64,000 bases of DNA from G963674685 sp964591275 (GTDB taxonomy: Bacteria > Lernaellota > Lernaellaia > JACKCT01), in NCBI GenBank assembly GCA_964591275.1, contig CAZQAE010000008.1, positions 31,854 to 95,853 of the forward strand. Direction: 5' to 3'. Positions 8,878 to 18,438 of the stretch are shown in pieces. The notes beneath the pieces are model-generated. The model did no database searches. It was not told the origin of the DNA and worked only from the letters and a program-made list of their open reading frames with translations. The translations under genes were made by a program, and so were the position numbers. The number at the start of each line of letters is the position of its first letter. The first letter of the stretch is position 1.

Positions 8878-8914
8878 CCCGCAAAGGACAATTCCTTGCG
8901 GGTCGCTTTTTTTT
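8878..8914 (+). terminator. Rho-independent terminator
   Basis: The stem CCCGCAAAGG / CCTTGCGGG encloses the loop ACAATT and is followed by an eight-T run at 8906-8913. It closes the small gene at 8527-8856. Confidence 0.85.
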
Positions 8915-8947
8915 GTCTAAAATCCCCGTGACAGGTCGCGGGGGTTT

Positions 8948-10882
8948 TTAGTTGATGACAAAAGAAAATTCCCCGTCGCTGGAATTTCCCGCCCTGTCCA
9001 CAATGCGCAGCCTCCCGACGTGCGCGCCGGGGGAAAATGGATTGGCCGGAATGTATCGAAGCTTTCCGACGACCGGCATCAGCTCCGCGATGACGCGCCG
9101 GCCATCGATCCACAATTGCGCGCCCTCGCCGGGCACTCCCGAACCTGCTTCCTCCCAGGAAATTATGAGAATTTGCCTGCCCCGCAGTTTCTCGACATAA
9201 GCTTCGCCGATGACCGGGGCGGACATATCTTTCATCAGTGCAAATGAACCCAGGTGTGTCGCCTTTGCGGCCTGTCGGCCCAGGCGCCAATACTTTCCGC
9301 GGTCGTAAAGATAAAGGCCGACCCGATCGCGATCCTTGGTTCCTTTCGGCATATCGATGGACACCGACAGTTTGCGCCGGATCGGCTCCCAGGGCCGATT
9401 AAAGGTGTACAGCCGCGAAACAGGCAGAAGAACCGGATCCGGCGGAGCATCGCTCACGGAGGCCATGACCGGAAAGGATTCGAAGACCGATCCAGCGGGA
9501 AACTTAACTTTTGCCTTTCCGTCGGCGCTGGCGATAATTTTCCCGCCGTCGGCCAATAGAATCTTCGTTTTGGCGCGATAAACATTCCCACTTGTTTTGA
9601 TCGTCAAAATCGCATCGCCGCGAAAACCGGGCGGCAGATCGACAAGAAATTCACCGATTCCATCCCTGGTTTCCGCCGCTGTCACAACACTGGTTTTTGC
9701 CATGGCGGGCTTGGTCTGAAAATCGGCGGCCCTAATACCTTTGCTGAAAATTTGCTTGGTCGCCTTCAAACGCAAAACGTGCCCGCGCAGGGAAAACGAC
9801 GGGGTCGGGATTTCGATGTGTTCGTTTTTCACACTGCGCAGCGGCGGCCATCGCGTGGCCGGCGGCTCGACGCGTAGGGTGAAATATCCATGCCCGGCGT
9901 TTCCGGCGGCGTCATAAGCAATGATCTGCGCCGGGTGATCCCCTTCGCTCAGGCCGCGCAGGTCCCCGCTCAAATTGTCTGGATGAAAGACCGTCCGGAT
10001 CGAGCGGCGGTTCAGGCGAATGAAGGTTCCCAGACCGCGTTCTTTATATCCATAGTTATAAACAAGTTCGGAAATGGTCTTGTCCGCGTAGTTGAAGCTG
10101 TCCAGGCGAAGGGAATGAACGCGTTTTCCGTCAACCATGAAGATCACTTCGTAAGGCGCCAGCGACCTGGGCGATCCGTCGATATGGTCGACAATCTGCG
10201 CGGCGAGTTCCACCTGACCGCTGATTCTTATGGGTTTGTCGATGCGGTCGTTTTCATGGAAATTGAAAAACGAGGCGTCGAAAAAACCCTCGGCGCGTGC
10301 GTCGGCGGCCATCGGTTTCACATAGAGTTTTTCAATTTTCGGCGAGATGGAATCGATGAGTTTTATGCCGTTTTTTAACGGGTTGACCGGCAAACCGCCG
10401 CGCCGCACTTCAAAATGCAGGTGCGGCACATCGGTTCCCGTCATGCCGGCGTAACCGAGGATCTCGCCGGCTTTGAGCGCCGGTCCGTCGCCCGAATAAT
10501 GCTTGTCAAAACCGTACAGTCCACGTCCCTTTTGAATCTTGCGGGCCAGGGCGTCGATCTTCGGCGCAAATTCGCACAGGTGCGCATAGACGGTCACAGT
10601 CCCGTCGGGATGCGCGACATAAACGGATCTCCCATAGCCAAAAGGCGAGGCCCTCAGCCTGATAATTCGCCCCGACGCGGCTGCGATGACAGGGGTTCCG
10701 ATTTCGCCCTGCGTGCCGAAATCAAGCCCCCCATGCGGATGGTTGATGCGGTATTCGCCGAACACGGCGGTGAGGATTTTCGGTGCGTCCATGGGAAAAA
10801 GAAGCTCACCGGCAAAAGCGGACGCGCAAAAAAGAAACGCGACCACTATGAGGGACGCGATGACTTTCGCTTTTCGTTTCAT
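8948..10882 (-). CDS. M23-family (LytM-type) murein endopeptidase, exported
   Basis: This 644-residue protein has a clear signal peptide (residues 1-24). The M23 zinc peptidase domain follows at about residues 28-175. The metal ligands are in NHPHGGLDFGTQG (HxxxD) and in the final HLHFEVRRGG; the first His of the HxH pair is the general base. All ligands are present, so it is probably active rather than a NlpD/EnvC-type activator. The remaining 450 residues look like Ig-like beta domains (EGDHPAQIIAYDAAGNAGHGYF, RLRIVDRAGNSSDGEFSF) that may hold cell-wall or protein partners. It starts 6 bp after the MepA-like gene and should be co-expressed with it. Confidence 0.9.
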   Translation of the reverse strand: MKRKAKVIASLIVVAFLFCASAFAGELLFPMDAPKILTAVFGEYRINHPHGGLDFGTQGEIGTPVIAAASGRIIRLRASPFGYGRSVYVAHPDGTVTVYAHLCEFAPKIDALARKIQKGRGLYGFDKHYSGDGPALKAGEILGYAGMTGTDVPHLHFEVRRGGLPVNPLKNGIKLIDSISPKIEKLYVKPMAADARAEGFFDASFFNFHENDRIDKPIRISGQVELAAQIVDHIDGSPRSLAPYEVIFMVDGKRVHSLRLDSFNYADKTISELVYNYGYKERGLGTFIRLNRRSIRTVFHPDNLSGDLRGLSEGDHPAQIIAYDAAGNAGHGYFTLRVEPPATRWPPLRSVKNEHIEIPTPSFSLRGHVLRLKATKQIFSKGIRAADFQTKPAMAKTSVVTAAETRDGIGEFLVDLPPGFRGDAILTIKTSGNVYRAKTKILLADGGKIIASADGKAKVKFPAGSVFESFPVMASVSDAPPDPVLLPVSRLYTFNRPWEPIRRKLSVSIDMPKGTKDRDRVGLYLYDRGKYWRLGRQAAKATHLGSFALMKDMSAPVIGEAYVEKLRGRQILIISWEEAGSGVPGEGAQLWIDGRRVIAELMPVVGKLRYIPANPFSPGAHVGRLRIVDRAGNSSDGEFSFVIN

Positions 10883-10888
10883 AGGGTA

Positions 10889-12922
10889 TTAAAGCTCGCT
10901 GACTCCGCTTCCGAGCTTCGCGGATTCCTCAGGTTTTTCCATCTCGGTCTTTTTGGCTTCGGAAGCCTCCGTCGGAAATTCGGACATGCCAAGAACGAGA
11001 GTCTGCCCGGCCTTCAACTTGATGCCCGCGGAGATATTGTTTAGCGAGCAGATATCCGAAACCTTCAAGTTGAAACGACGTGAGATATTATACACGCAAT
11101 CACCCTGGGTCACCCGATATACGAATGTCGGATTGGGGGCTTGCGGCGCCGGGCTGCCGTCCTTTTCGACTCGGGCGATTTCTGTGCTTTCTTCATCACT
11201 ATTTTTTGGCGGCGCAACCAGGGAGGAAGCAGCGATGACAGGCTCCGGCGGCGGGGGCGGAGCAATGGGTATCTTCTTTTTTAATACTTTCACCTTGAGT
11301 TTTTGCCCTGGTTTAAGGACCGTTTTTCTGGAAATGCCGTTGAGTTTGCACAGCCTGGCGACAGTAGTTTTGTTTCGCTTGGCGATATTCCAAAGGTTAT
11401 CGCCGGGCTTCACCCTGGTCCATTTGGGTTTCCAGATAATTTTGTACTGAGGCTGCGGTTCTGAGCCGGCGCCAGTCTCGGTCGCCGAAGCCGACGCGGT
11501 AGTCGGCGCGGTCACGATCTTTTTTGGCTCGTTCTCATCCTCTTTGGCGATTTCTATCTTTGAGTCGGCGGCCGAAAAGACCTCGACTTCAACATTCACC
11601 AGTTTTTTCTTGTAATACCTCAAGCGCTGGCCCGGTCGAATAATCGAACGACCAGACATTTTATTCTGGCGCATCAGGTTCCGCGTTTTGACGCCCACCT
11701 TCCTCGCGATGCCGCCCAGAGTGTCGCCCTTGCGCACGCGATAGCTCAGCCGAACCTTTTTCCATTGCTGGATGGTCTGGTATTTCGGGGCCGGACCCCA
11801 ATCGTATTTTTCCACTTCCTTGAGCGAAGCGAAACGGAGGTCTTCGGGCAGGGTCGGGCCAATGTATTTCAAGCGATCAAGCTGCGCGTTTCGGAAATGA
11901 TTTTTTCGCGCGGCGGTCACGGCGATCGGCGCCCAGAAGCGAATGTGCATGTGGTTTCTGTGACCGCGGGCGTGCCGAATGATTCCCAGCCGCGTTTGCC
12001 GGCCACGGGGATATTGAAATACTCTGTCCAGGTATCCCTTTGGCGCTTTCTTCTTGTACTTCACGTAGTTGTACAGCGGGCGCTGAAGGCCATATTCCAC
12101 AAAGATGTATTGAATTTTATTGCCGTCCAATAGCGCTTCAATGAAAGCCCAGGTCTTTTCGGCGTCGATGTTTTTTGTCGTCGCATCGACCAGATATTGC
12201 TGTTGCACGTTGCCTTTGAAATAATAACCGATATCGATATCACGGCCCGATTGATGCGATTTGTGCCGTTTGAGCCTGCCGCCGGTCTTCCTGGACACGT
12301 CGCCGGACACAAGGTCTGCGGAGTTCGGATACTTCTGACGAACCCTGGCCACGCCATAGTGCAGGCCAGCAATGAGTTCCGGCGTTCCCCAATTATAGTT
12401 ATGGTTCCTGGCGCGAAGGCCGGGAAATGATTCCAACTCGACGCCATTGATAAGGCGTCCTCTCGCCGCGGCGCCGACCGAAAGGCACGGCAACTTGGAG
12501 AGGTCTTTACCGGTCAGGTCGATGGAGTCTGGGTCGATGCCCGAATCATCGGCCAGATCGGGGTCATAATCGTCCTGGACGAGATTTTTTTCAATTTCCT
12601 CCACGAGTTGGATCGCGGAAGTCTCGTTGATGACGATCAGTCCGTCCGCCTCGTCGCGGTTGGGATTTGATGAATCCGATACGTCGCCACTTTCTTTGTC
12701 GCTTCCGTCTCCGTCGTCAATGTCGATTGTTGTTTTGTCCGTTCCATCTTCTTTTACCGATTCAGCGGCAAAGGAATTATCGGCTGCGCCCATAAAGGCA
12801 AAGGCGACAAGGAAAAGAAAAAAGAAAAAGACGCTCAAGGAGGCGTGGCGACCGGGACTGTCGGCGCTACTCGCCAAGCGATGCCCGGCGGTATGGGAAA
12901 ATGGCATGATCATGGACTTCAT
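10889..12922 (-). CDS. MepA-type (M74) murein endopeptidase with three LysM domains
   Basis: This 677-residue exported protein has a long positively charged N-region followed by a hydrophobic stretch (SVFFFFLFLVAFAF), then an acidic low-complexity stretch. The MepA catalytic domain covers about residues 135-370. It has SHQSGRDIDIGYYF, the metal-binding HxxxxxxxD block, and GHRNHMHIRFW, the second His pair. Three LysM repeats follow (YRVRKGDTLGGIARKVGV, TRVKPGDNLWNIAKRNKTT and YRVTQGDCVYNISRRFNL), which bind glycan strands. The family cuts the D-Ala-mDAP cross-link in the periplasm. E. coli MepA has no LysM domains, so this is an enlarged version. The start has no strong ribosome site; ATG codons at residues 4 and 6 are alternatives. 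Confidence 0.9.
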   Translation of the reverse strand: MKSMIMPFSHTAGHRLASSADSPGRHASLSVFFFFLFLVAFAFMGAADNSFAAESVKEDGTDKTTIDIDDGDGSDKESGDVSDSSNPNRDEADGLIVINETSAIQLVEEIEKNLVQDDYDPDLADDSGIDPDSIDLTGKDLSKLPCLSVGAAARGRLINGVELESFPGLRARNHNYNWGTPELIAGLHYGVARVRQKYPNSADLVSGDVSRKTGGRLKRHKSHQSGRDIDIGYYFKGNVQQQYLVDATTKNIDAEKTWAFIEALLDGNKIQYIFVEYGLQRPLYNYVKYKKKAPKGYLDRVFQYPRGRQTRLGIIRHARGHRNHMHIRFWAPIAVTAARKNHFRNAQLDRLKYIGPTLPEDLRFASLKEVEKYDWGPAPKYQTIQQWKKVRLSYRVRKGDTLGGIARKVGVKTRNLMRQNKMSGRSIIRPGQRLRYYKKKLVNVEVEVFSAADSKIEIAKEDENEPKKIVTAPTTASASATETGAGSEPQPQYKIIWKPKWTRVKPGDNLWNIAKRNKTTVARLCKLNGISRKTVLKPGQKLKVKVLKKKIPIAPPPPPEPVIAASSLVAPPKNSDEESTEIARVEKDGSPAPQAPNPTFVYRVTQGDCVYNISRRFNLKVSDICSLNNISAGIKLKAGQTLVLGMSEFPTEASEAKKTEMEKPEESAKLGSGVSEL

Positions 12923-13008
12923 TTCTATTGTAAACTCTATTCAATAATTGCCTAAATGTCAAACAAATACAACCTCGTAGGCAAACAACTCCAGAAATTG
13001 GTTTATGT

Positions 13009-14865
13009 CTATTGGGCTTTAGGATCCTCATTTTCATTTATGGAAACCCCAAGGCCATCGAATTGGCTCAAAGCGCCTGCGTCGCGTTTATAAACGTCGG
13101 CTAAAAAAACGGCGCGGCCATCGTCGGTGGTCGAAACAGTGTTGTACTCGACGAAAACAGGAATTGTCTTTTGGAGCACGATCTCCTTTGTCCAGGTTTT
13201 TTCGAGGATTTTTTCAATGTTTTCCACTTCCGGATTGTTGTCTTTTTGCAGCAAAAACTCCGCCATCTCCAGAGGGTTCTGTAATCTCATGCAGCCGTGG
13301 GAAAAGGGCCGGGAGGTGCGACTGAAAAGATATTTCGAGGGAGTATCGTGCAAATACACTTCTTGGCGATTCGGAAAGAGAATTTTTACGCGGCCCAGGG
13401 CGTTGCCGTATCCCGGAGGTTGATAGGCTCGTTCTGGAACGCCTTCCTCGTCGTTCACGGTGACGTAGCCTTTGTTCTTGAAATATTCCTCGTCTTCTTC
13501 CCATTTCGGCAATTGCTCTTCCTCGAAAATGCGCTTTGGAATATACCAGGAGGGATTGTAAACAATCTTTTCGATTTTCGCCTGCAACTCCGGCGTCTGA
13601 TTTTTTGCGCTGGGCCTGCCGACGACGATCTTGTGCCGACGCAAAATCTTGCCGTCTTCGATGACCTCGACAACGAACTCTGGAATATTGACGCGCAAAT
13701 AATATTCTTCATAGCGAGTCGCCGAACGGCGCTGCCTGGCCATTGAGAGAATGATCCGGTCCACTCTTTCGCTAAAGGAGATATTCATCGCATTGATGGT
13801 GCCGCGACCGATCACTCCGTCGGAAACAACCTGATGCGTGCGCTGGTATTCCATCAGCGCCTCCTCGCTCAGGTCGTCAAATATGCCGTTGACTTCACCG
13901 CTATAATATCCCTCGATCTCCAGGCGTATCTGCACATCCTCAACGATCTGGCGTTTTTTGGCCTTTTTAATGTTTTTGCTCTTTTTGATCTTGGCCTTTT
14001 TGCCGACTTTCATCTTGGGAAGTTCGAGGTTTTTGCCGGCAAGTTTTCTGTAGCGCGCCAGTTCGGACCTGAGCCTTAAATAATGAGGATTGTTCGGCAG
14101 GGCTTGTTTCATCGCCCCTTCAAAATCACCGATGGAGGCCTGGCGGATGGATATCAGCATCTCTTCGGGTACACCCATGGCACGCAAATACTTGAAAAAA
14201 GCAATGGAATCGTCGATTTCCGTGTTGTACAAAACCTTGCCGCGTTTCACGACAAGATCGGTCAACTGTGCGTAAGCTTCGTGAATCTCGGAATAGTCTT
14301 CGGCTCGATTGGGCGCCAGCATCCATTCGATGATCTCTCCTCCGCTCAGGCCGGGCGCCTTCTCGGCTTTCTCAGCCTTGACGAGATCCTCAATTAGCTT
14401 CGCCTTCTGCTGCTCGCCAAGAAAGACATTCTGCACCTTATCGAGCTTTGCGGCGATCTGCGTGATGGATTCGCCCTGCGCGAAAAGTTCATCGGGGTGG
14501 AAAAACCTAGCGTCCAATCCCTCGTCAAAAGAAGATTTCAGAGTCTCAATCAGTTTATGATGGTCGGAATTGACACCGTGTTCGGTCACAAAACGAAACT
14601 GCGCTTTTCCCGCGGAGTCGTAAATCTCCCCCAGGAGTTTTTCCAGTTTTACAACTTCGGCGAATCGTTTTTCAAAGCCGGCTTGAATCTCGCTTCTGGG
14701 CGCAGGATCGCTTTCCGCCTTGGCACGCAGGAGATACGACAGGTCGAGGTTGAGCTTCTCCACCTCTTTTTTCGCCTCGGCCTTATAAAACAGACTGGCG
14801 CATCCGGCTTGAAAAATCATCGCCAGGCAGGTTGCCGCCAAGGCTATTATTGTTATTTTTTTCAT
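13009..14865 (-). CDS. L,D-transpeptidase (YkuD family) lipoprotein with PG-binding domain
   Basis: This 618-residue protein has a lipoprotein-like signal (MIFQAGCASLFYKAEAKK). A helical N-terminal half resembles the YcbB/LdtD group, and a lysine-rich linker lies near residues 290-310. A peptidoglycan-binding_1 domain follows (VQIRLEIEGYYSGEVNGIFD), then the YkuD catalytic domain with the motif H...SHGCMRLQNP (His in YLHDTPSKY, nucleophile Cys in SHGC). It would form 3-3 mDAP cross-links or attach proteins to murein. It is the first gene of a three-gene minus-strand run with the MepA- and M23-like hydrolases, so synthesis and cleavage enzymes are likely expressed together. Confidence 0.93.
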   Translation of the reverse strand: MKKITIIALAATCLAMIFQAGCASLFYKAEAKKEVEKLNLDLSYLLRAKAESDPAPRSEIQAGFEKRFAEVVKLEKLLGEIYDSAGKAQFRFVTEHGVNSDHHKLIETLKSSFDEGLDARFFHPDELFAQGESITQIAAKLDKVQNVFLGEQQKAKLIEDLVKAEKAEKAPGLSGGEIIEWMLAPNRAEDYSEIHEAYAQLTDLVVKRGKVLYNTEIDDSIAFFKYLRAMGVPEEMLISIRQASIGDFEGAMKQALPNNPHYLRLRSELARYRKLAGKNLELPKMKVGKKAKIKKSKNIKKAKKRQIVEDVQIRLEIEGYYSGEVNGIFDDLSEEALMEYQRTHQVVSDGVIGRGTINAMNISFSERVDRIILSMARQRRSATRYEEYYLRVNIPEFVVEVIEDGKILRRHKIVVGRPSAKNQTPELQAKIEKIVYNPSWYIPKRIFEEEQLPKWEEDEEYFKNKGYVTVNDEEGVPERAYQPPGYGNALGRVKILFPNRQEVYLHDTPSKYLFSRTSRPFSHGCMRLQNPLEMAEFLLQKDNNPEVENIEKILEKTWTKEIVLQKTIPVFVEYNTVSTTDDGRAVFLADVYKRDAGALSQFDGLGVSINENEDPKAQ

Positions 14866-14888
14866 CTGTACTCGACCGCTCCGCAGGC

Positions 14889-14924
14889 AAAAAAACAGGC
14901 AATGTCAAAGACATTCCGGCCTGT
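14889..14924 (-). terminator. Rho-independent terminator, minus strand
   Basis: The stem ACAGGC-AATGTC / GACATT-GCCTGT encloses a short loop and a small bulge. It is followed on the minus strand by a T run (the A run at 14889-14895). It would end transcription of the lipoprotein gene at 15166-16092 before the L,D-transpeptidase gene begins. Confidence 0.75.
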
Positions 14925-15165
14925 TTACAACAACTTGCATGCTTTTGCCAAGGATAAATTTCTGCAGCGCAAGCAAGCACACGGTTTTAGCAACACCCTG
15001 CGCCCCTTGCCAGGGGTTTAGGCGTACAATAATTCAACCCTTTTTCTAAGACTTCGCCCTTCGCATGCGAACCTTTATCCCTATAGGGTCTCGCGGTTCT
15101 GAATGTCGCTTCCGCACGGGCAAGCACAGGGGCTTGCCCCTACTCATCCTTCAGCCTTTTGGTCA

Positions 15166-16092
15166 TTAGAGGTTTTCAGCGAAATCCTTAACCCAATCGG
15201 GAACGTCGAAGGGAATTTCGATTTTGCCTTCGCCGCTGATGTTGACCTCGAAGGTCTCGACGGAAAGGCGCCAGCTTCCCAGGTCGGAAGGGCTGCTGCT
15301 TTTCAGCATATTATACAGTTCCCCCCAATCTGCCCGGTCCACGGGAATGTCCGTATCGTAGTCCATGGCGATGCCGTTAAGTTCGTTGAGCGCGGTCACC
15401 AGGCCCACCAGGTTTTCCGTTGTGACTTCCTTCAATTCCCCCGGCTCCAGAACAAATGTGCAGTCGCATTCGTCGCTTTCGTCGGTTCTGACCAGCGCTC
15501 CGGCCCGCGCGTCTGAGTCCTTGCTGAACACATCCTTGGGTTCACCCACGTACATGGAAAAACGGATCGGCACGCCCCACCAGTCGTCGGAGTTGTTTCG
15601 GATTCCGAGATTCAGCGAAGCCTCGCTGAAAGTCACCGCATCCTTAAATAAACTCGTGATCTGGGAGTTGATCGAGGCCGACATGGGGCCGGGATCGAAA
15701 AAGGGCACGCGTCCACCGACAATCCACTCAAGAACATCCTTGATTGTATCTTGGGCATCATTCGGCAGATAATCACCGACATTTATGTCGCCAACGAGGG
15801 GAACGTCTATGTCCAACTCATCAAGCAAATTGTCCAAAATTTCTTCCAAGGGATCGTCGCCGTATTCGTCGGGGTCGTAGACTCCGCTGGTGGTGAAGGC
15901 CTGCGGGTATAGCGGAAAACCCTTGGGCAATAGCGGCACTGATTCGGCATTGAATGAGCCGGAGATGGATTCGCCGTCGCTGCTGATGTCCTCGCAACCC
16001 TGGTAGCTGAGCATTCCGAAGGCCAGGACCATTCCCAACAGCACGCACCCGAGCTCTCGTTTATTGACGAAATTGAAATGGAGTTTTTTCAT
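15166..16092 (-). CDS. Exported lipoprotein of unknown function
   Basis: This 308-residue protein has a lipoprotein-like signal (GCVLLGMVLAFGMLSYQGC) with a loose lipobox. The mature part is acidic (EDISSDGESISGSF). It contains a segment resembling beta-rich LEA/immunoglobulin-like folds (ASLNLGIRNNSDDWWGVPIRFSM), but I cannot name a family. The start at 16092 is set by GGGAGGAAGCG directly upstream; an open frame extends to 16185 but has no ribosome site. It has no aspartate tract, unlike the other exported proteins here. It is divergent from the SGNH gene at 16174, so the 80 bp between them must hold both promoters. Confidence 0.6.
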   Translation of the reverse strand: MKKLHFNFVNKRELGCVLLGMVLAFGMLSYQGCEDISSDGESISGSFNAESVPLLPKGFPLYPQAFTTSGVYDPDEYGDDPLEEILDNLLDELDIDVPLVGDINVGDYLPNDAQDTIKDVLEWIVGGRVPFFDPGPMSASINSQITSLFKDAVTFSEASLNLGIRNNSDDWWGVPIRFSMYVGEPKDVFSKDSDARAGALVRTDESDECDCTFVLEPGELKEVTTENLVGLVTALNELNGIAMDYDTDIPVDRADWGELYNMLKSSSPSDLGSWRLSVETFEVNISGEGKIEIPFDVPDWVKDFAENL

Positions 16093-16173
16093 CGCTTCCT
16101 CCCTTGCGCCCGTGCGGCGGTCGGTATATGAGTGAGCATTAAGGCATATCATTCGTTTTTTAAAAAGGCAAGA

Positions 16174-17535
16174 ATGAAACAACACCCCAGAGCGACCTTC
16201 ATCAATTACGCTCGCCTGCGCTATATTGCTCCCTGGATAATTTTTGGCCTAGTCGTTCTCATAGGCTTGTGGGAAGCAAAGTTCGACTCCACCATGTCGC
16301 AGCTTTTGCGAGTTTGCGCCATAACGCCAGTTGTCTCGTGGCTTCTAATCATTTTTATCGCGCGCAAGCGCTCGCAACTCCACGTCGTTTCCGTCATCCT
16401 TCCGTCAATCCCCATATTTTTGATCGCTGCGTCGGGAGGCCGAATGCTCGCGCTGGCCGCTGCCCTAGCACCTATTGCCATCCTTTGCACCGCACTCATC
16501 GGATCGATCAGTATTTTCCGGCAGGGTTGGAAGGCGCGAATTATCGCCCTGATTTTCCCATTTCTGGTTTTTGCTTTCTCCTATCGCCTGCTTCCGGAGC
16601 GCTCCGGTTTTTCCATGGGTCAAGTATGGTCGCCGGAAGTTGATATTCGCTGGGACATCGATCGCACCACAAATTATTTACGCAACTTTAATAATTTTCA
16701 TGAGGTAAATCTCCTGCACGGGAAATTGCCCATCGCCAAACCTCCAGGCGAAAAGCGAATAATCGTCCTGGGTTCGAGTCAGGTCGTATCTCCGGGCATG
16801 GAGGATGAATCGAAGCTGTTTACAGCCATAATTGAAACGCGTCTTAACGAAATAGACACGCAAGGCGTCTGGCGCGTTTACAACGCCGGGGTTTATGGAA
16901 CCGATATTATTCAATGGGTTTATTGGCGGGATATGTTGTCGAAAGCCAACCCGGACATCCTCGTCATCTACGAATCCGGCTCAATGGTTAAGCCCTTTCA
17001 GGACCGCGTCGCCTTTAATCGCGCGGAAAAAATCGACAAGGCTCTTGCGACAAGCGACATCGCAACGCGACGCAAAGCTTTCCTATGGGGGTCAGCTAGT
17101 AGCGCGGTCATTGGGTTCAGGCGGGTTGTTCATTCCAATCGAATTGGCATGATCCTGGATGAGTTTCGAAAGGCTGCATCCCAGATTCCCGCCTCCGATG
17201 CCGATATTCTGGTCGCCGGAACCGAGCCGCCCGAGCCGAAAAGAGAGACTGTGCTTCAATGGTTCGCCGAATCCAGCCGAAGCCTGGGCGTGCGGCTCAT
17301 CCTCATTCCGGGTGTTCACGGCGATCTCGACTACGCCGATCCAACTTACGCCACGCTCATGCGCGAAACGGCCGCGAACATCGGCGGCGAAGTCCTTGAC
17401 GCGCGGACTCCAAAGGATATAGCCCTAAAAGCTCCCCTCTATCTGGACGGTTACCATTTTGCTTCCGCCGGCCACCAGTGGCTGGGAAATTTCATCGCGG
17501 GGCATATCCTGCCGGAATCCGATTTGCTCGATTAG
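16174..17535 (+). CDS. Membrane-anchored SGNH/GDSL-type hydrolase-like protein
   Basis: This protein has about 453 residues. Four or so membrane helices occupy about residues 15-145 (WIIFGLVVLIGLW, VVSWLLIIFIA, LALAAALAPIAIL, ALIFPFLVFAFSY). A periplasmic SGNH-like domain follows, with EKRIIVLGSSQVVSPG (nucleophile Ser block), GVYGTDIIQW and the C-terminal DGYHFASAGHQWLGN (Asp-His pair). This layout resembles proteins that acylate or deacylate surface polysaccharides. The substrate is unknown. The start at 16174 has AAAAAGG upstream; an in-frame ATG at 16132 is an alternative. It stands alone on the plus strand. Confidence 0.7.
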   Translation: MKQHPRATFINYARLRYIAPWIIFGLVVLIGLWEAKFDSTMSQLLRVCAITPVVSWLLIIFIARKRSQLHVVSVILPSIPIFLIAASGGRMLALAAALAPIAILCTALIGSISIFRQGWKARIIALIFPFLVFAFSYRLLPERSGFSMGQVWSPEVDIRWDIDRTTNYLRNFNNFHEVNLLHGKLPIAKPPGEKRIIVLGSSQVVSPGMEDESKLFTAIIETRLNEIDTQGVWRVYNAGVYGTDIIQWVYWRDMLSKANPDILVIYESGSMVKPFQDRVAFNRAEKIDKALATSDIATRRKAFLWGSASSAVIGFRRVVHSNRIGMILDEFRKAASQIPASDADILVAGTEPPEPKRETVLQWFAESSRSLGVRLILIPGVHGDLDYADPTYATLMRETAANIGGEVLDARTPKDIALKAPLYLDGYHFASAGHQWLGNFIAGHILPESDLLD

Positions 17536-17560
17536 CACCTTGGGGGTCGCTCAGGACGCA

Positions 17561-17604
17561 GCCCGAAGGGCGATACAAAATTAGCCGGCTGCGTAAGCTG
17601 CCGG
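17561..17604 (+). repeat. REP-like palindrome, left flank of the Y1 transposase
   Basis: GCCCGAAGGGCGATACAA, AATTAGCC and the hairpin CCGGCTGCGTAAGCTGCCGG form a two-hairpin unit. The same architecture recurs inverted at 18144-18187 and elsewhere in the window. Confidence 0.75.
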
Positions 17605-17624
17605 TTCCTATCGATTTTCTCGCT

Positions 17625-18074
17625 TTATTTGGAAGCCCCTTGGGGCGACACATCGATTCCATGTTTTTTCATCAACGCCGTCCATTCCTCCTGAAACGAG
17701 ACCTTGCGATGATGCGCCTCCTGTCCGGCAATATATTTCATCACTCTTTCGATCATAGACGCGCTCACTCCAAACGCTGAATATCCATCCTGCCAGGAAA
17801 AGCTCCGATACCTCTCATCAAACTCATGAATCCACCGGGATGAATTGGCCTTGATATCACGCACTATGTCCGCAACGGATTTGGCGGGTGGCAGGGATAT
17901 GAGCAGATGGATGTGGTCGCTCATTCCGCCGCACGCCGCAAGGACGCCCTTTTTGGCGGTGACGATTCCGTGGATATAACGAAACAGGCGATCCTGAATT
18001 TCGCGCGGGATGATGGAAGTACGGTCCTTGGTTGAAAACACGATGTGAACATAGAGGTGCGTGTAGGAAGACAT
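17625..18074 (-). CDS. REP-associated Y1 (HUH) transposase, IS200/IS605 superfamily
   Basis: This 149-residue single-strand DNA transposase has the HUH motif in SDHIHLLISLP, the catalytic tyrosine region MKYIAGQEAHHRKVSFQEEW and the N-terminal block YTHLYVHIVFSTKDR. These mark the Y1 transposase family; the QEAHHRKxSFQEE end is typical of lineages linked to dispersed palindromes. The start at 18074 has GGAG nine bases upstream. The gene is bounded by two inverted REP-like hairpin units 20 bp and 70 bp away. No TnpB follows. It probably mobilised the REP sequences found across the window. Confidence 0.93.
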   Translation of the reverse strand: MSSYTHLYVHIVFSTKDRTSIIPREIQDRLFRYIHGIVTAKKGVLAACGGMSDHIHLLISLPPAKSVADIVRDIKANSSRWIHEFDERYRSFSWQDGYSAFGVSASMIERVMKYIAGQEAHHRKVSFQEEWTALMKKHGIDVSPQGASK

Positions 18075-18143
18075 GATCGGACTCTCCGGCTGATGAATGT
18101 GCCGCCCTACCGGGCTCAAATGAAAATATCAATCATCCGTGTT

Positions 18144-18187
18144 CCGTCGGCTCACGCCGACGGCTAATATTGTAACGCCCTTCGGGC
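18144..18187 (-). repeat. REP-like palindrome, right flank of the Y1 transposase
   Basis: On the minus strand it reads GCCCGAAGGGCGTTACAA, TATTAGCC and the hairpin CGTCGGCGTGAGCCGACGG. It is the inverted counterpart of 17561-17604, with a different but still palindromic second stem. A degenerate hairpin (GCCCTACCGGGC) lies between it and the transposase at about 18101. Confidence 0.75.
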
Positions 18188-18438
18188 TAAAGGCCAAACT
18201 CCCGCGCCCTGCGGGCTGGCTGCAATCATAATATTACTGGGAAAAACCCTCTAACCATTAATTTGTTCATTTGATCACCATAAGCTCCGGCGCAAGTTGA
18301 CAATCGAAAAAGCCGGGATATTCTGAAGTCCACGGTGGATCAAGTTAGGCGGGCAACGTGTTACCGTGGATGCGTCGCCATTGATAGCCTACCAGACTGA
18401 TAGGATTTTGTTTGCGGCGCGCTGCGGGACACGCACAT

